This document shows positions 50,741 through 59,522 of a stretch of DNA of 64,000 nt, in pieces. Each line of letters opens with the position of its first letter. Within the stretch, counting starts at the first letter, position 1. Under the pieces are notes generated by a model. The model had not been told where the DNA came from and made no database searches. It saw only the letters and a list, made by a program, of their open reading frames with translations. The position numbers and the translations under genes were made by a program. The DNA comes from Archangium minus. Lineage in GTDB: Bacteria; Myxococcota; Myxococcia; Myxococcales; Myxococcaceae. The stretch spans positions 4,464,001 through 4,528,000 of the forward strand of contig NZ_CP043494.1 of assembly GCF_044360475.1 (NCBI RefSeq), given 5' to 3'.

Positions 50741-53700
50741 GCCAGGCGGGTTCGACTTGGAGAGCAGTGCCTCCGCTTCGCGCAGGGGTTCCTCGTACTC
50801 CTTCCGGAGCAAGGGATTGAGCTCGAGGGCCCGTGCGAGTGCGGTCCGGGCCTCGTGGACGGTGTCGAGGCGCTCCGTGGCCTTTCGCATCGTCCGAGCC
50901 TGAATCAACAGGAGCGCTCCACGCAGGGCGTGGGCGTGTGCCAGGTTCGGGTCGAGCTTGAGCGCCAGGTCCACCTGGGCCAGACCCTCGGCGACTGAGG
51001 AGGACTCCCTGCCAGGCGGCTGAGCTTCCGCCAGCCGCCAATGAACGTGGGCCAACGCCTGGTGTGCACCGACGTAGGGGTACATCTCCACGGCGCGTCG
51101 GGCCTCGGCGAGCGCCTGGTGGAGCCGTGGCAGGACCGCGCGCCCTTGCCGCTGCGCCCACCGTGCTTCCGCCAGGTGCAGCTTCGCGCTCACAATCTGG
51201 CATTCGACCTGGCTGGCGCCATGGCGGGAGGCTTCCTCCAGCGCGCGTCGCCCTGCTTCAAGCCAGGTGCTGGGCTCGAGGCCTTCGCGCAGAGCGTGGT
51301 CCAGCGCCACGAGGTGGACCTTGGCCCGGTAGACCTGGGCCCGCCCGGATGAGGGGTTGATGGAAAGGGAGCGGTCGAGGTACTGGAGCGCCCGTTCCAA
51401 TGCCGCTCGTGGCTCTCCTCCGCTGTCAGTGAGGTACCGCGCGGCTATCAACTCCGCGATAGCTGCCTGGTTCAGCACCGGAGGGTAGTTGCCGTTCAGC
51501 GAGAGCGCCTGCTGACTCGTTTGGAGCGCCTTCTCCACTTCCGCCTGGGGATTCATCCCGCGCGAGAGCTCGATGTCCGCTCGGGTGTTGTAGAGGTCGG
51601 TCAGGTTCTCGTACGCGAAGAGATAGTTCGGGTCGCTGCGCGCTGCCAGGACGAGGTGGCGCTCCGCCTCGGCGTAGGCCGCTCGAGGGTCCTGGCCGTG
51701 CTCCCGCTGATGATTGCCCTTCCATCGGTAGACCTGCGCCAGGTCGTTGTGGGCCCACGGGTAGTTGGGCTGGAGTTCCAGCGCTTTGTTCAGCCAGGCG
51801 ATGGCCTTGTCCCAGGAAGAGCCCGGATCCTTTCCTTCCCGTGCCTCTTGAAGACCCCCCATGAAGTAGCTGAGTCCCAGCGTGTCGTAGGCATACACAT
51901 CGCGTGGCTCCAACACGGTGGCGCGAGCAGCGGTGTCCCTCCATTCGGTGAGGATGGGTTTCGGATCCAACCCACCGCCCTGGAACTTCATCAGCTGGTA
52001 CCAGAACGTCAGGACGTGGGCCTTCTTGGTGTACCCCGACGCGCGCTGGGGGGCCGCCTGGATGCTTTTGTCCGCCGCTGCCAGCGCTCGCTCCAGCGCG
52101 GACTTCTGCGAGCGGCCCTGCCGGGAGTCGAGCTGCGACTGCTGCAGCCACGCCTCCGCGAGGGCCTCGTAGTTGCGTGCATCGCTGCGCCCGGACTCGG
52201 CTGCCTGCTCATAGAGGGCGACTGTCTCGTCGAAACCGGAACGCGCCAGAGCGTGTTCGCCCCGCTCCATTTGCTCCATCGCGCGTGTGTAGGCCACGTC
52301 CCCGGCGAGCTTCCGGGCCTCGTAAATCCACGGCGTCTCTTTGACCGCTTGCTCCGCGAGCCGTGCCGCCTTGTCGTACTCCCGGCGGTAGAACGCGATG
52401 AGGCCCTCGAGGTAGCGGGGTGACTCCAGCTCGAGCCCCTGGCTGCGCTCGAGCGACTGGAGCGCTGGTTCGAGGTACTGCTTCTCCAGCTCTTGCTGCC
52501 GCTCGGCGACCCAGGCCTTGTCTCCGCTGCGCCGCGCGTCTTCCAGGGCCCGGTGGTACAGCTCGCCGAGCACTCGGCCGCGTGCGAAGTGCAGCTCGGG
52601 CGAGTCGATGCCTTTCTCCTGTGCGCGCGTCAGCTCCTCGTGGGCGAGCTCGAACTCGTGCATCGCCAGGTAGCCGCGGCCCAGGGCGTAGTGCACGAGC
52701 CCCTCGCCGTGAGCGCCCAGGTCATGGCGTTGCGTGGCAATCCGCGACATGCGCTCGCGCACGAGCTGCTGCTCACGGCTGGTGTCGTGTAGGGGCAGCG
52801 TGTGGGCCGCGCGCAGGAACCACTCGAGCTCCTTCACCTGCTGCCCGAGTTGCCCGGCCAGCTGTGCGCGTTCCTCCGATTGCTGTCGGGTGTGTCGCGC
52901 TTCCAGCCAGGAGCTCGCGCCGAAGGCCCCCACAACGGCGATGCTCGCCAGCGACACCGCCGACACGGCCACCAGGGTCCGGTGCTTCCGTGCGCGCCTT
53001 CGGAGCCGGTACAGCACGCTCGGGCGCTGCCCGAGGATGGGCTCCCCATCGATGTAGCGCCCGAGGTCCTCGGCCAGGGCCCGCGCGGACGGATAGCGCT
53101 GGTCCTGCTCCTTGCTGAGACATTTGAGGGTGATGGTGTCCAGGTCGCTCGGGAGGTGGGGCACATGCGTGCGCGCGGGGGGCGGATCCTCGTGGAGCAC
53201 CTTCTGCAGCGTTCCGGTGAGCGAGGTATCGGAGAGCGGTGTGACTCCGGTGAGCAGCTCGTAGAGTGTCGCGCCCAGGCTGTAGACGTCAGAGCGGCGG
53301 TCGATGCTCCGCACATCACCGCGGGCCTGCTCCGGCGCCATGTACGAGGGCGTGCCCATCAACGCGCCCGACACCGTGAGGCCGTGTCCCTGCCCGATGT
53401 CGTAGGCCAGGCCGAAGTCCATCACGACCGGGAAGCAGCGCCCGTCTTCGCCGCGCTCGACCATGATGTTGGAGGGCTTGATGTCGCGGTGGATGACGCC
53501 GAGCCGGTGCGCCTCGTGGATCGCCTCGGCGACCTCCTTCATGACCTGCACTTTCTCGTGCAGGGACATGCTGGGGGCGGCCTGGTCGAGCGGCTGCCCT
53601 CCAATGAGCTGCATGGCGATGTAGGCCTTTCCTCCGACGTCGCCGACCTCGTAGACATTGCACACGTTCGGGTGGTCGATGCGCGCCTGGGCGCGGGCTT

Positions 53701-53950
53701 CCTGGAGGAAGCGCATGACCCGGTCGGGGTCCGCCCCACGGATGAACTTGAGCGCGACGACGCGGCCCAGGCGTCTATCCCTCGCCTTGAAGACCTCACC
53801 CATGCCGCCGCGGCCCAGGGGCTCGATGAACTCGTAGCGGTCCCACTGGGGAACCGGGAAGGTCTCGCGCGGCCCCTCGCTGGGAGCGGCGGGGGCTTCT
53901 GATTCGAGGGTCGGCTCGAGGGTCCGCTCTTCCTTACCGGGAGTCGACAT
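50729..53950 (-). CDS. Ser/Thr protein kinase with TPR-like C-terminal region
   Basis: This 1,073-residue membrane protein has a kinase domain at residues ~38-300: GRGGMGEV, Lys68 in VALKFI, HRDIKPSN (Asp156), DFGLA and APEQ. One membrane helix lies near residues 326-346. About 700 residues of helical TPR-like repeats follow (LHFARGRVLGELYHRALED, WAHNDLAQVYRWKGNH, and others). The TPR region would sense or bind partners. The ATG at 53950 is chosen because upstream sequence is Pro-rich junk. It lies next to the FHA activator and may phosphorylate it. It is divergent from the trypsin-like protease gene. Confidence 0.9.
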   Translation of the reverse strand: MSTPGKEERTLEPTLESEAPAAPSEGPRETFPVPQWDRYEFIEPLGRGGMGEVFKARDRRLGRVVALKFIRGADPDRVMRFLQEARAQARIDHPNVCNVYEVGDVGGKAYIAMQLIGGQPLDQAAPSMSLHEKVQVMKEVAEAIHEAHRLGVIHRDIKPSNIMVERGEDGRCFPVVMDFGLAYDIGQGHGLTVSGALMGTPSYMAPEQARGDVRSIDRRSDVYSLGATLYELLTGVTPLSDTSLTGTLQKVLHEDPPPARTHVPHLPSDLDTITLKCLSKEQDQRYPSARALAEDLGRYIDGEPILGQRPSVLYRLRRRARKHRTLVAVSAVSLASIAVVGAFGASSWLEARHTRQQSEERAQLAGQLGQQVKELEWFLRAAHTLPLHDTSREQQLVRERMSRIATQRHDLGAHGEGLVHYALGRGYLAMHEFELAHEELTRAQEKGIDSPELHFARGRVLGELYHRALEDARRSGDKAWVAERQQELEKQYLEPALQSLERSQGLELESPRYLEGLIAFYRREYDKAARLAEQAVKETPWIYEARKLAGDVAYTRAMEQMERGEHALARSGFDETVALYEQAAESGRSDARNYEALAEAWLQQSQLDSRQGRSQKSALERALAAADKSIQAAPQRASGYTKKAHVLTFWYQLMKFQGGGLDPKPILTEWRDTAARATVLEPRDVYAYDTLGLSYFMGGLQEAREGKDPGSSWDKAIAWLNKALELQPNYPWAHNDLAQVYRWKGNHQREHGQDPRAAYAEAERHLVLAARSDPNYLFAYENLTDLYNTRADIELSRGMNPQAEVEKALQTSQQALSLNGNYPPVLNQAAIAELIAARYLTDSGGEPRAALERALQYLDRSLSINPSSGRAQVYRAKVHLVALDHALREGLEPSTWLEAGRRALEEASRHGASQVECQIVSAKLHLAEARWAQRQGRAVLPRLHQALAEARRAVEMYPYVGAHQALAHVHWRLAEAQPPGRESSSVAEGLAQVDLALKLDPNLAHAHALRGALLLIQARTMRKATERLDTVHEARTALARALELNPLLRKEYEEPLREAEALLSKSNPPGSEL

Positions 53951-54110
53951 GGGGGGCGGGTGGGGCGGGGGTCCACTGGGACAGTGGCACGAGCCCCACC
54001 GTGCCTCAAGTGTCGGCACGAGGTGCCTCCCGGGTGGCTCACCACGCGTATCTTCCCCGTGGAGGGGCAGGGTGTTACGTGAGGGGCCGCCTGAGTGAAG
54101 AGGGGGCGTC

Positions 54111-55937
54111 ATGAGTCAGTCGATGGAAGTGCGGTGCCTGCGGTGTGGACGGCCGGAGGAGGGGGAGGGCGTCCGGTGCCGCTGTGGGGCGAGCCTGCTC
54201 GTCGACGTGGTTCTGAAGGAGCGCGCTCCCGAGGAGCGGAGGAGCTTCCAACTGGCGCGGGCCCTCGCGCCGCTGGGCCCGCCGGTGCCGCCTTTCGCCG
54301 AGCTGCGCAAGGCGCTGGAGCGGGCGGATGGGCGGGTGGTGCGCGGCGTGTCCCGGGTCTTCGCGCAGCGGGTTGTGGAGGCGCTGGCCACGCAGGGGGC
54401 CACCGCGGAGCTGCGTCCCGCGAAGAGCACCGGGGCCATGCCGGGCTGGGTGCCGGCGGTGCTCGGGGGCGCGGTGCTGCTAGGGGTGGGGGTGGGGGCA
54501 GTCGTGGCCACCCGGAAGGCGCCGGTGCCCGAGACGCCCGTTGCCACCGCCGCGGCTATCGCTCCCGATGCCGGTACGGAGACCCTGGCGCCGCCGAAGG
54601 AGCTCACCACCCAGGAGATTTCACGGCTCGCGCTGCCGGGCACGGTGAGCCTGCGGTGCGAGGGTTCCACGGGGGCGGGCTTCTTCGTGGGCGAGGAGCA
54701 GGTGCTGACGAACGCCCACGTGGCATGTCCGGTGGGCGTGATGATGGAGGTGACGCTGTCGGACGGGCGGCGGGTGCTGGGCCAGACATTGGAGCGCGAC
54801 GAGGACCTGGACCTGGCGACGGTGCGGGTGTCGGGCGCGCGGGCCGAGCCGCTGCCTCTGGGCGATGCCACGGACCTGTCACCGGGGGACCGGCTGGTGT
54901 TCATCGGCAGCCCCAAGGGTCTGTCCTTCACGGTGCACGAGGGCAAGGTGAGCCACCTCGGCCGGGAGTATCTGGGCGTGGGCTACGTGCAGTTCGACGC
55001 CTCCGTCAACCCTGGCAACAGCGGCGGCCCGCTGCTCAACGGGCGCGGCGAGGTGGTGGGTGTGGTCTCCCTGAAGGTGACCAACGCGGAAGGCATCGGG
55101 CTGGCGCTGCCCATCCAGTATGCGGGGAAGATGGTGTCCGTGCCGAGCACACCCGAGTCCGAGCAGCGGTGGACGGCGCTGCGTGAGAAGGTGGCGCGGG
55201 AGGAGGAGCGAGGCCTGCGGCAGTTCCGGCTGGAGCCCTACAGCCCGGCGCTGCTGGGACTGGAGGAGAGCCCCACCGTGGGGCTGGTGGTGTTCCTGGC
55301 GGAGCGCTTTCCGCAGGCGCCTTCGCGGATGAGCCACCGCTTCGAGCTTCAATCCGATGCGGGCACGTGCGCGATGGAGGTGACGTTCGAGCGATGGAAG
55401 CCGCTGATGGATGCGGCGAGGGACGAGGACAACACCCGGCGGCTGAGATGGCTGGCGTCGAAGGGGCTGACGGAAGGTCTCTACGTGGGGGCGGCAAGGC
55501 TGCCGGTGGAGTCGTGCACGCTGCCGGGGACGGGGCAGGGCTGGCTGACGGTGGAGAAAGGGAGCCCGGAGGTCTCGCGCACGAAGCTCAAGTTGGAGCA
55601 GGTGAAGAAGGCGCGGGAGGTGTGGACGGCCCGGGAAGCGGAGCGTCGCCTCCTGAGCGGGAGGCAGTTGCGCTCACTGCGCAACGAGCCTGCGGGCGGG
55701 GATGCGTACGCTCGGCAGGCAGAGCAGTCGTGGCGTATGGCGTTCCAGTCCGCGCAGAACGAGATTCTCAGGCTGGAAGCGGAGCGGCGGAGATACGCGC
55801 AGGAGGATGCGGTGGGGTACAACGTGCGGAGCACGCTGGATGACCTCGATCGGCGGCTGAAGCGGGCTCGGGAGCAGCTGGCGGACCTGGAGCGTCAGGC
55901 GTCAAACGCGGGAGTACCGCGCGAGTGGAGGCAGTAG
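54111..55937 (+). CDS. Membrane-anchored trypsin-like serine protease
   Basis: This 608-residue protein has an N-terminal zinc ribbon (CLRCGRPEEGEGVRCRCG) and a membrane helix at ~112-133. An S1C/DegP-like trypsin domain follows with the catalytic triad His203 (TNAHVACP), Asp in EDLDLATV (~232-234) and Ser304 (NPGNSGGPL). There is no PDZ domain, unlike HtrA. The C-terminal ~130 residues form coiled coils. The zinc ribbon should face the cytoplasm and the protease the periplasm. The ATG at 54111 has GAGGGGG upstream. It is divergent from the kinase-TPR gene; a shared signalling role is possible but not shown. Confidence 0.9.
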   Translation: MSQSMEVRCLRCGRPEEGEGVRCRCGASLLVDVVLKERAPEERRSFQLARALAPLGPPVPPFAELRKALERADGRVVRGVSRVFAQRVVEALATQGATAELRPAKSTGAMPGWVPAVLGGAVLLGVGVGAVVATRKAPVPETPVATAAAIAPDAGTETLAPPKELTTQEISRLALPGTVSLRCEGSTGAGFFVGEEQVLTNAHVACPVGVMMEVTLSDGRRVLGQTLERDEDLDLATVRVSGARAEPLPLGDATDLSPGDRLVFIGSPKGLSFTVHEGKVSHLGREYLGVGYVQFDASVNPGNSGGPLLNGRGEVVGVVSLKVTNAEGIGLALPIQYAGKMVSVPSTPESEQRWTALREKVAREEERGLRQFRLEPYSPALLGLEESPTVGLVVFLAERFPQAPSRMSHRFELQSDAGTCAMEVTFERWKPLMDAARDEDNTRRLRWLASKGLTEGLYVGAARLPVESCTLPGTGQGWLTVEKGSPEVSRTKLKLEQVKKAREVWTAREAERRLLSGRQLRSLRNEPAGGDAYARQAEQSWRMAFQSAQNEILRLEAERRRYAQEDAVGYNVRSTLDDLDRRLKRAREQLADLERQASNAGVPREWRQ

Positions 55938-56001
55938 CAGGAGGTCCGTGCGCGGGGGCTTCTTCCGGGTATGGTGCGCCACCCGAGCTTCGAGGAGCGA
56001 C

Positions 56002-56400
56002 ATGGACTCTCAACCTCGTATTGGCGTGGGTGCTTTCATCCTGGACGGGGAGCGTCGTCGGCTGCTGCTGGTGCGGCGCCGACGCATGCCCGAGGCGGAC
56101 CATTGGGGGCTGCCGGGCGGCAAGGTTGATTTTGGCGAGACGGTGGAAGCCGCTGTGGTTCGGGAGATCGCCGAGGAGCTGGGTGTGAAGATCGCGATCG
56201 ACGAGCTGCTCTGCATCGTTGATCAGATCGACCTGGCGGCCGGCACCCACTGGGTGGCGCCGGTCTACCGGGCCCACATTGTCAGTGGCGAGCCGAGCAA
56301 CCGCGAACCGGCGGCCCTGGCCGGTGTGGGATGGTTCGCGCTCGAGGCCCTGCCGCAGCCCCTGACCCTGTCCACCCGGACGGCGCTGGCGCGGCTGTAA
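56002..56400 (+). CDS. Nudix hydrolase
   Basis: This 132-residue enzyme should hydrolyse a nucleoside diphosphate linked to another moiety. The Nudix box is complete (GGKVDFGETVEAAVVREI followed by AEELGV). It begins RIGVGAFILDGERRRLLLVRRR. The length is typical of ADP-ribose- or MutT-like members, but the substrate cannot be told. The ATG at 56002 has GAGGAG upstream. It is followed by a strong hairpin. Confidence 0.92.
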   Translation: MDSQPRIGVGAFILDGERRRLLLVRRRRMPEADHWGLPGGKVDFGETVEAAVVREIAEELGVKIAIDELLCIVDQIDLAAGTHWVAPVYRAHIVSGEPSNREPAALAGVGWFALEALPQPLTLSTRTALARL

Positions 56401-56429
56401 GGCTCTCGGGCTGCACGTTAGAAAAGAAC

Positions 56430-56473
56430 CGGGCCACCGAGGACGAGCGGGAGTGCTCGCACCTGGTGGCCCG
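56430..56473. terminator. Strong hairpin between the Nudix and sigma factor genes
   Basis: CGGGCCACC pairs with GGTGGCCCG, and an inner CGAGC/GCTCG stem stacks within it. The two genes are convergent, so it may block read-through in both directions. No U-tract follows. Confidence 0.65.
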
Positions 56474-56509
56474 TGGAGTGAGAGGGTTGGAGGGGTGAGG
56501 CCCCTCTCA

Positions 56510-57082
56510 CTACATCAATTTTTCCAGACCGGCGTCCTGGGAGAGTAATTCACGGAGATGGGCTCTCGCCAGACGGAGCCGGCTGCGGACCGTCTCGAAG
56601 GGAACCTCCAACTCTTCAGCCATCTCCGGGACGCTCATCCCCATCACGTGGTGGAGGAGCAGGGCACGCCGCTGCTCATCGGAGAGCTGATCCATCAGCT
56701 TTTCGAGCTGGCGTCGCAGAAGACAGTCCTCAGGCTGTGTCGCGCTCGGGGGTAGCGCGTTCTGCTCAACCAGCTCGTCGTCCACGTCCAGTTGAGAGCG
56801 CTCGACGCGAGCGCGCCTCGAAGCGGCGAAGGTCACGCGCGCCACGACCCGGTCCGCCCAGGACGCAAACGCCCCCTCTCCGCGATAGGTAGGCAGCCCG
56901 CGCAGGATGGCGACCAGGGCTTCCTGAGTAATGTCATCCACCTCGGATTCGACGTGGACCGAGTATCGGACCAGGTTACGAACCCTCGGCATGAGTTCCG
57001 CAATCAGTGCTTCTGCCGCATCACGCCGCCCTTCCATGGCAGCGCGGAGGCGCGGCTCCTGGGTCATTGTCATTCTTTGCAT
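56510..57082 (-). CDS. ECF-type RNA polymerase sigma factor
   Basis: This sigma-70-family protein has only regions 2 and 4: LIAELMPRVRNLVRYSVHVESEVDDITQEALVAILRG (region 2) and LSDEQRRALLLHHVMGMSVPEMAEELEVPFETVRSRLRLARAHL (region 4), seen in pieces across ~190 residues. The start is uncertain; ATGs at 57082 and 57109 are both in frame and neither has a good ribosome site. No anti-sigma gene adjoins. It is placed just downstream of the chitinase, same strand, so read-through co-expression is possible. Confidence 0.85.
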   Translation of the reverse strand: MQRMTMTQEPRLRAAMEGRRDAAEALIAELMPRVRNLVRYSVHVESEVDDITQEALVAILRGLPTYRGEGAFASWADRVVARVTFAASRRARVERSQLDVDDELVEQNALPPSATQPEDCLLRRQLEKLMDQLSDEQRRALLLHHVMGMSVPEMAEELEVPFETVRSRLRLARAHLRELLSQDAGLEKLM

Positions 57083-57153
57083 GGCGGTGGGATTGGGTGA
57101 CCAGGTCATCATCCTCCGGCCACGCGAGGTCATCGCGTGGCCGGAGAGGTCCA

Positions 57154-59178
57154 CTACTTCAGCTTCGAATACAGCGTGTCCACCAGGGAGCCGTCATCCG
57201 AGCTCAGCTCCCAAGCCATCGCGCCACCCAGTCCCTTGCTCAGGATGTAGTCCGCCTTGGCGCTCATGGACTGCGGGTCGTCATAGGCGATCCAGATCTT
57301 CGTGTTCGGGTTGTACACGTAGGCTTCCTTGGCCTCCGGGTGGAAGTACTTGGTGTACCCGTTGACGTTCTCGTAGTTGCGCTTGATGTCCTTGTAGTCG
57401 AACACGCCCGTGGGTCCGGACGTCCCATCATCCCAGGTGCCCATGGTGGGCGTGCCGCTCTGGAAGAGGCCGTTGTTCACGTTGGGCACGTTGCCCCAGC
57501 CGCGACCGTAGAACGGCACTCCCACGACGATCTTGCTCGGCTCGACGCCCAGCTCGAGCATCTTGGCGATGCTTCCGTCGGTGTAGAAGCCAGAGCTCGC
57601 CGCCGGGTCGCCCGTGACGCGGTAGAGCGCGGACTGGAAGTTCGTCGAGCTCTCGAAGGCGCCGTGGTAGTCATAGGACATCACGTTGATCCAATCGAGG
57701 ATCTGCGACAGCTTCTTCGTCTCCTGCTTGTTGGCCAGAAGGTCCGGCGAGGCGCCCGTGGCGATGGTGAGCAGGTACTGCTTGCCCGTCTGCGCGGAGA
57801 CGGCGTTGAGCTGGTTGCGGAACTCCTGCATCAGCAGCGTGTAGTTCTCCTTGTCCGCCGGGCTGCTGATGTTGCCGGGCAGGCCGCCGCCGGTGGGGTA
57901 CTCCCAGTCAATGTCGATGCCGTCGAAGACGCCGACGCCGTTGGCCGGGTCCACGCCGGGGAACTGGCCCTTGATGTACATGTCCACGCAGGACTTCACG
58001 AAGGCCGAGCGGGACGCCGCGGTGGCCGCCACCTGCGAGAAGTACTTGGACCAGCTCCAGCCGCCCACGGAGATGAGGGTCTTGAGGTGGGGGTGGCTCT
58101 TCTTGAGCTCCTTGAGGGCGCGGAAGTTGCCGCGCAGTGCCCCCGCGTCCCACTCGCCGGGCCAGCCGCCGCCCATGTCGATGTCCGGGTAGGTCTCACC
58201 CAGGATGCACTTGCCGTCCGCGGAGATGTTGGCGAAGGCGTAGTTGATGTGCGTCAGCTTGCTGGCCGGGATGTTGGAGACGAAGTACTTGCGGGCGTAG
58301 ACGCTCCAGGCGGTGTAGTAGGCGACGATGCGCTTGCCGCCGGGCGTCTGGGAGCCAATCTGCACGGAGACGGTCAGCGTCTTGGTGCCCACGTTGCCCG
58401 CGGCGTCGTAGGCCTTCACCGTATAGGTATACGTCCCGTTCTGGGCCGAGCTGCTGAAGGTGCGGCTATAGGAGGAGCTCGAGGTCACCAGGGTGCTGCC
58501 CTCGAAGATCTCCACCTTCGTCACGCCGACGTTATCCGTGGCGCTGGCCGTCAGGTTCAGCGTGCCGGCCGCGGTGAACTGCGTGGAGTTGGCGCTCACG
58601 TTCACCGTGGGCGCGACGGTGTCGCCCGTGCCGGGGATCTGCACGGAGACAGTCAGCGTCTTGGTGCCCACGTTGCCCGCGGCGTCGTAGGCCTTCACCG
58701 TATAGGTATACGTCCCGTTCTGGCCGGCCCCGGTAAAGCTGCGGCTGTAGGAGGAGCTCGAGGCCACCAGGGTGCTGCCCTCGAAGATCTCCACCTTCGT
58801 CACGCCGACGTTATCCGTGGCGCTGGCCGTCAGGTTCAGCGTGCCGGCCGCGGTGAACTGCGTGGCATTGGCGCTCACGTTGACTGTGGGCGCGACGGTG
58901 TCGCCCCCAGTGGCAGGGCCCAAATCCAGCCACAAGGCGGGGACATTGGCCGGCTCCCAACCTGGCAGTGAGGTATGCGCCTGGCGGCACTCGTAGATTC
59001 GACCGGAATAAGAGACTCGCGCGCCCACGGCGTAGGCCACATTGGGTGCCCACGCGGCCTCGAGCGGTGCCCTCATCACGCTTCCGGGTCCCGCCGCCTC
59101 CGGCGAAACGGCTTCCTGCCCACACCCGACGGATAGGGCGGAGACGATCAGTCCTACGGCCCACTTATTACGGCGCAT
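57154..59178 (-). CDS. GH18 chitinase lipoprotein with CBM5/12 and two Ig-like domains
   Basis: This 674-residue enzyme hydrolyses chitin at internal bonds. It has a lipobox (SVGC, Cys19). A CBM5/12 chitin-binding domain (~43-86, VAYAVGARVSYSGRIYECRQ) is followed by two nearly identical Ig-like domains (~92-184 and ~185-277). The GH18 barrel holds the catalytic motif DGIDIDWEYP (acid Glu426). The DNA of the Ig pair repeats with a 279-base period. The ATG at 59178 follows GGGAGG. It has its own promoter and operator region upstream, separate from the hexosaminidase operon. Confidence 0.95.
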   Translation of the reverse strand: MRRNKWAVGLIVSALSVGCGQEAVSPEAAGPGSVMRAPLEAAWAPNVAYAVGARVSYSGRIYECRQAHTSLPGWEPANVPALWLDLGPATGGDTVAPTVNVSANATQFTAAGTLNLTASATDNVGVTKVEIFEGSTLVASSSSYSRSFTGAGQNGTYTYTVKAYDAAGNVGTKTLTVSVQIPGTGDTVAPTVNVSANSTQFTAAGTLNLTASATDNVGVTKVEIFEGSTLVTSSSSYSRTFSSSAQNGTYTYTVKAYDAAGNVGTKTLTVSVQIGSQTPGGKRIVAYYTAWSVYARKYFVSNIPASKLTHINYAFANISADGKCILGETYPDIDMGGGWPGEWDAGALRGNFRALKELKKSHPHLKTLISVGGWSWSKYFSQVAATAASRSAFVKSCVDMYIKGQFPGVDPANGVGVFDGIDIDWEYPTGGGLPGNISSPADKENYTLLMQEFRNQLNAVSAQTGKQYLLTIATGASPDLLANKQETKKLSQILDWINVMSYDYHGAFESSTNFQSALYRVTGDPAASSGFYTDGSIAKMLELGVEPSKIVVGVPFYGRGWGNVPNVNNGLFQSGTPTMGTWDDGTSGPTGVFDYKDIKRNYENVNGYTKYFHPEAKEAYVYNPNTKIWIAYDDPQSMSAKADYILSKGLGGAMAWELSSDDGSLVDTLYSKLK

Positions 59179-59307
59179 TCGCGACCTCCCGGTTGTAAGG
59201 TTATGATTCTGGGCGCCGCTCTCGGAGTCACCGTTCAGGGAATCCCTGTCGGCGTCATTCCTTGAGCAGTCTGCTCCTGTTCGCTGCTACGGCAAAGTCT
59301 TGCGGGT

Positions 59308-59327
59308 TTGCCATTGGAGAATGGCAA
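59308..59327. promoter_or_regulatory. Operator-like inverted repeat over the chitinase promoter
   Basis: On the minus strand a promoter TTGACC (59346-59341), 17 bases, CATTCT (59323-59318) is visible. The inverted repeat TTGCCAT-N6-ATGGCAA covers the -10, so a repressor bound there would block transcription of the chitinase. Confidence 0.55.
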
Positions 59328-59466
59328 GACCAGGAGGAATGGTCAAGCCTGTTTACACAAATTTTTCGTGTCTTCAGTTGATGGAGAGATTTCCAGCTTG
59401 TGAGAAGGAATGGGCATCGAAATGATGAGGTTGTCTATGGAACAGAGGTGCGTATGCAAAAACAAA

Positions 59467-59502
59467 GACGCGCGTGTGGGCGCAATGGCTCACACGCGCG
59501 TC
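59467..59502. terminator. Rho-independent terminator of the hexosaminidase operon
   Basis: GACGCGCGTGTG pairs perfectly with CACACGCGCGTC over 12 bases with a 12-base loop. On the minus strand it is followed by TTTGTTTTT. It lies 20 bases beyond the hexosaminidase stop. Confidence 0.9.
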
Positions 59503-59522
59503 TTTTCAGTCGTGGCGGGAAA

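Noticed and set aside
57007..58971. A 654-codon open frame on the plus strand
   Set aside because: It is antisense to the GH18 chitinase, and its repeats simply mirror the duplicated Ig domains.
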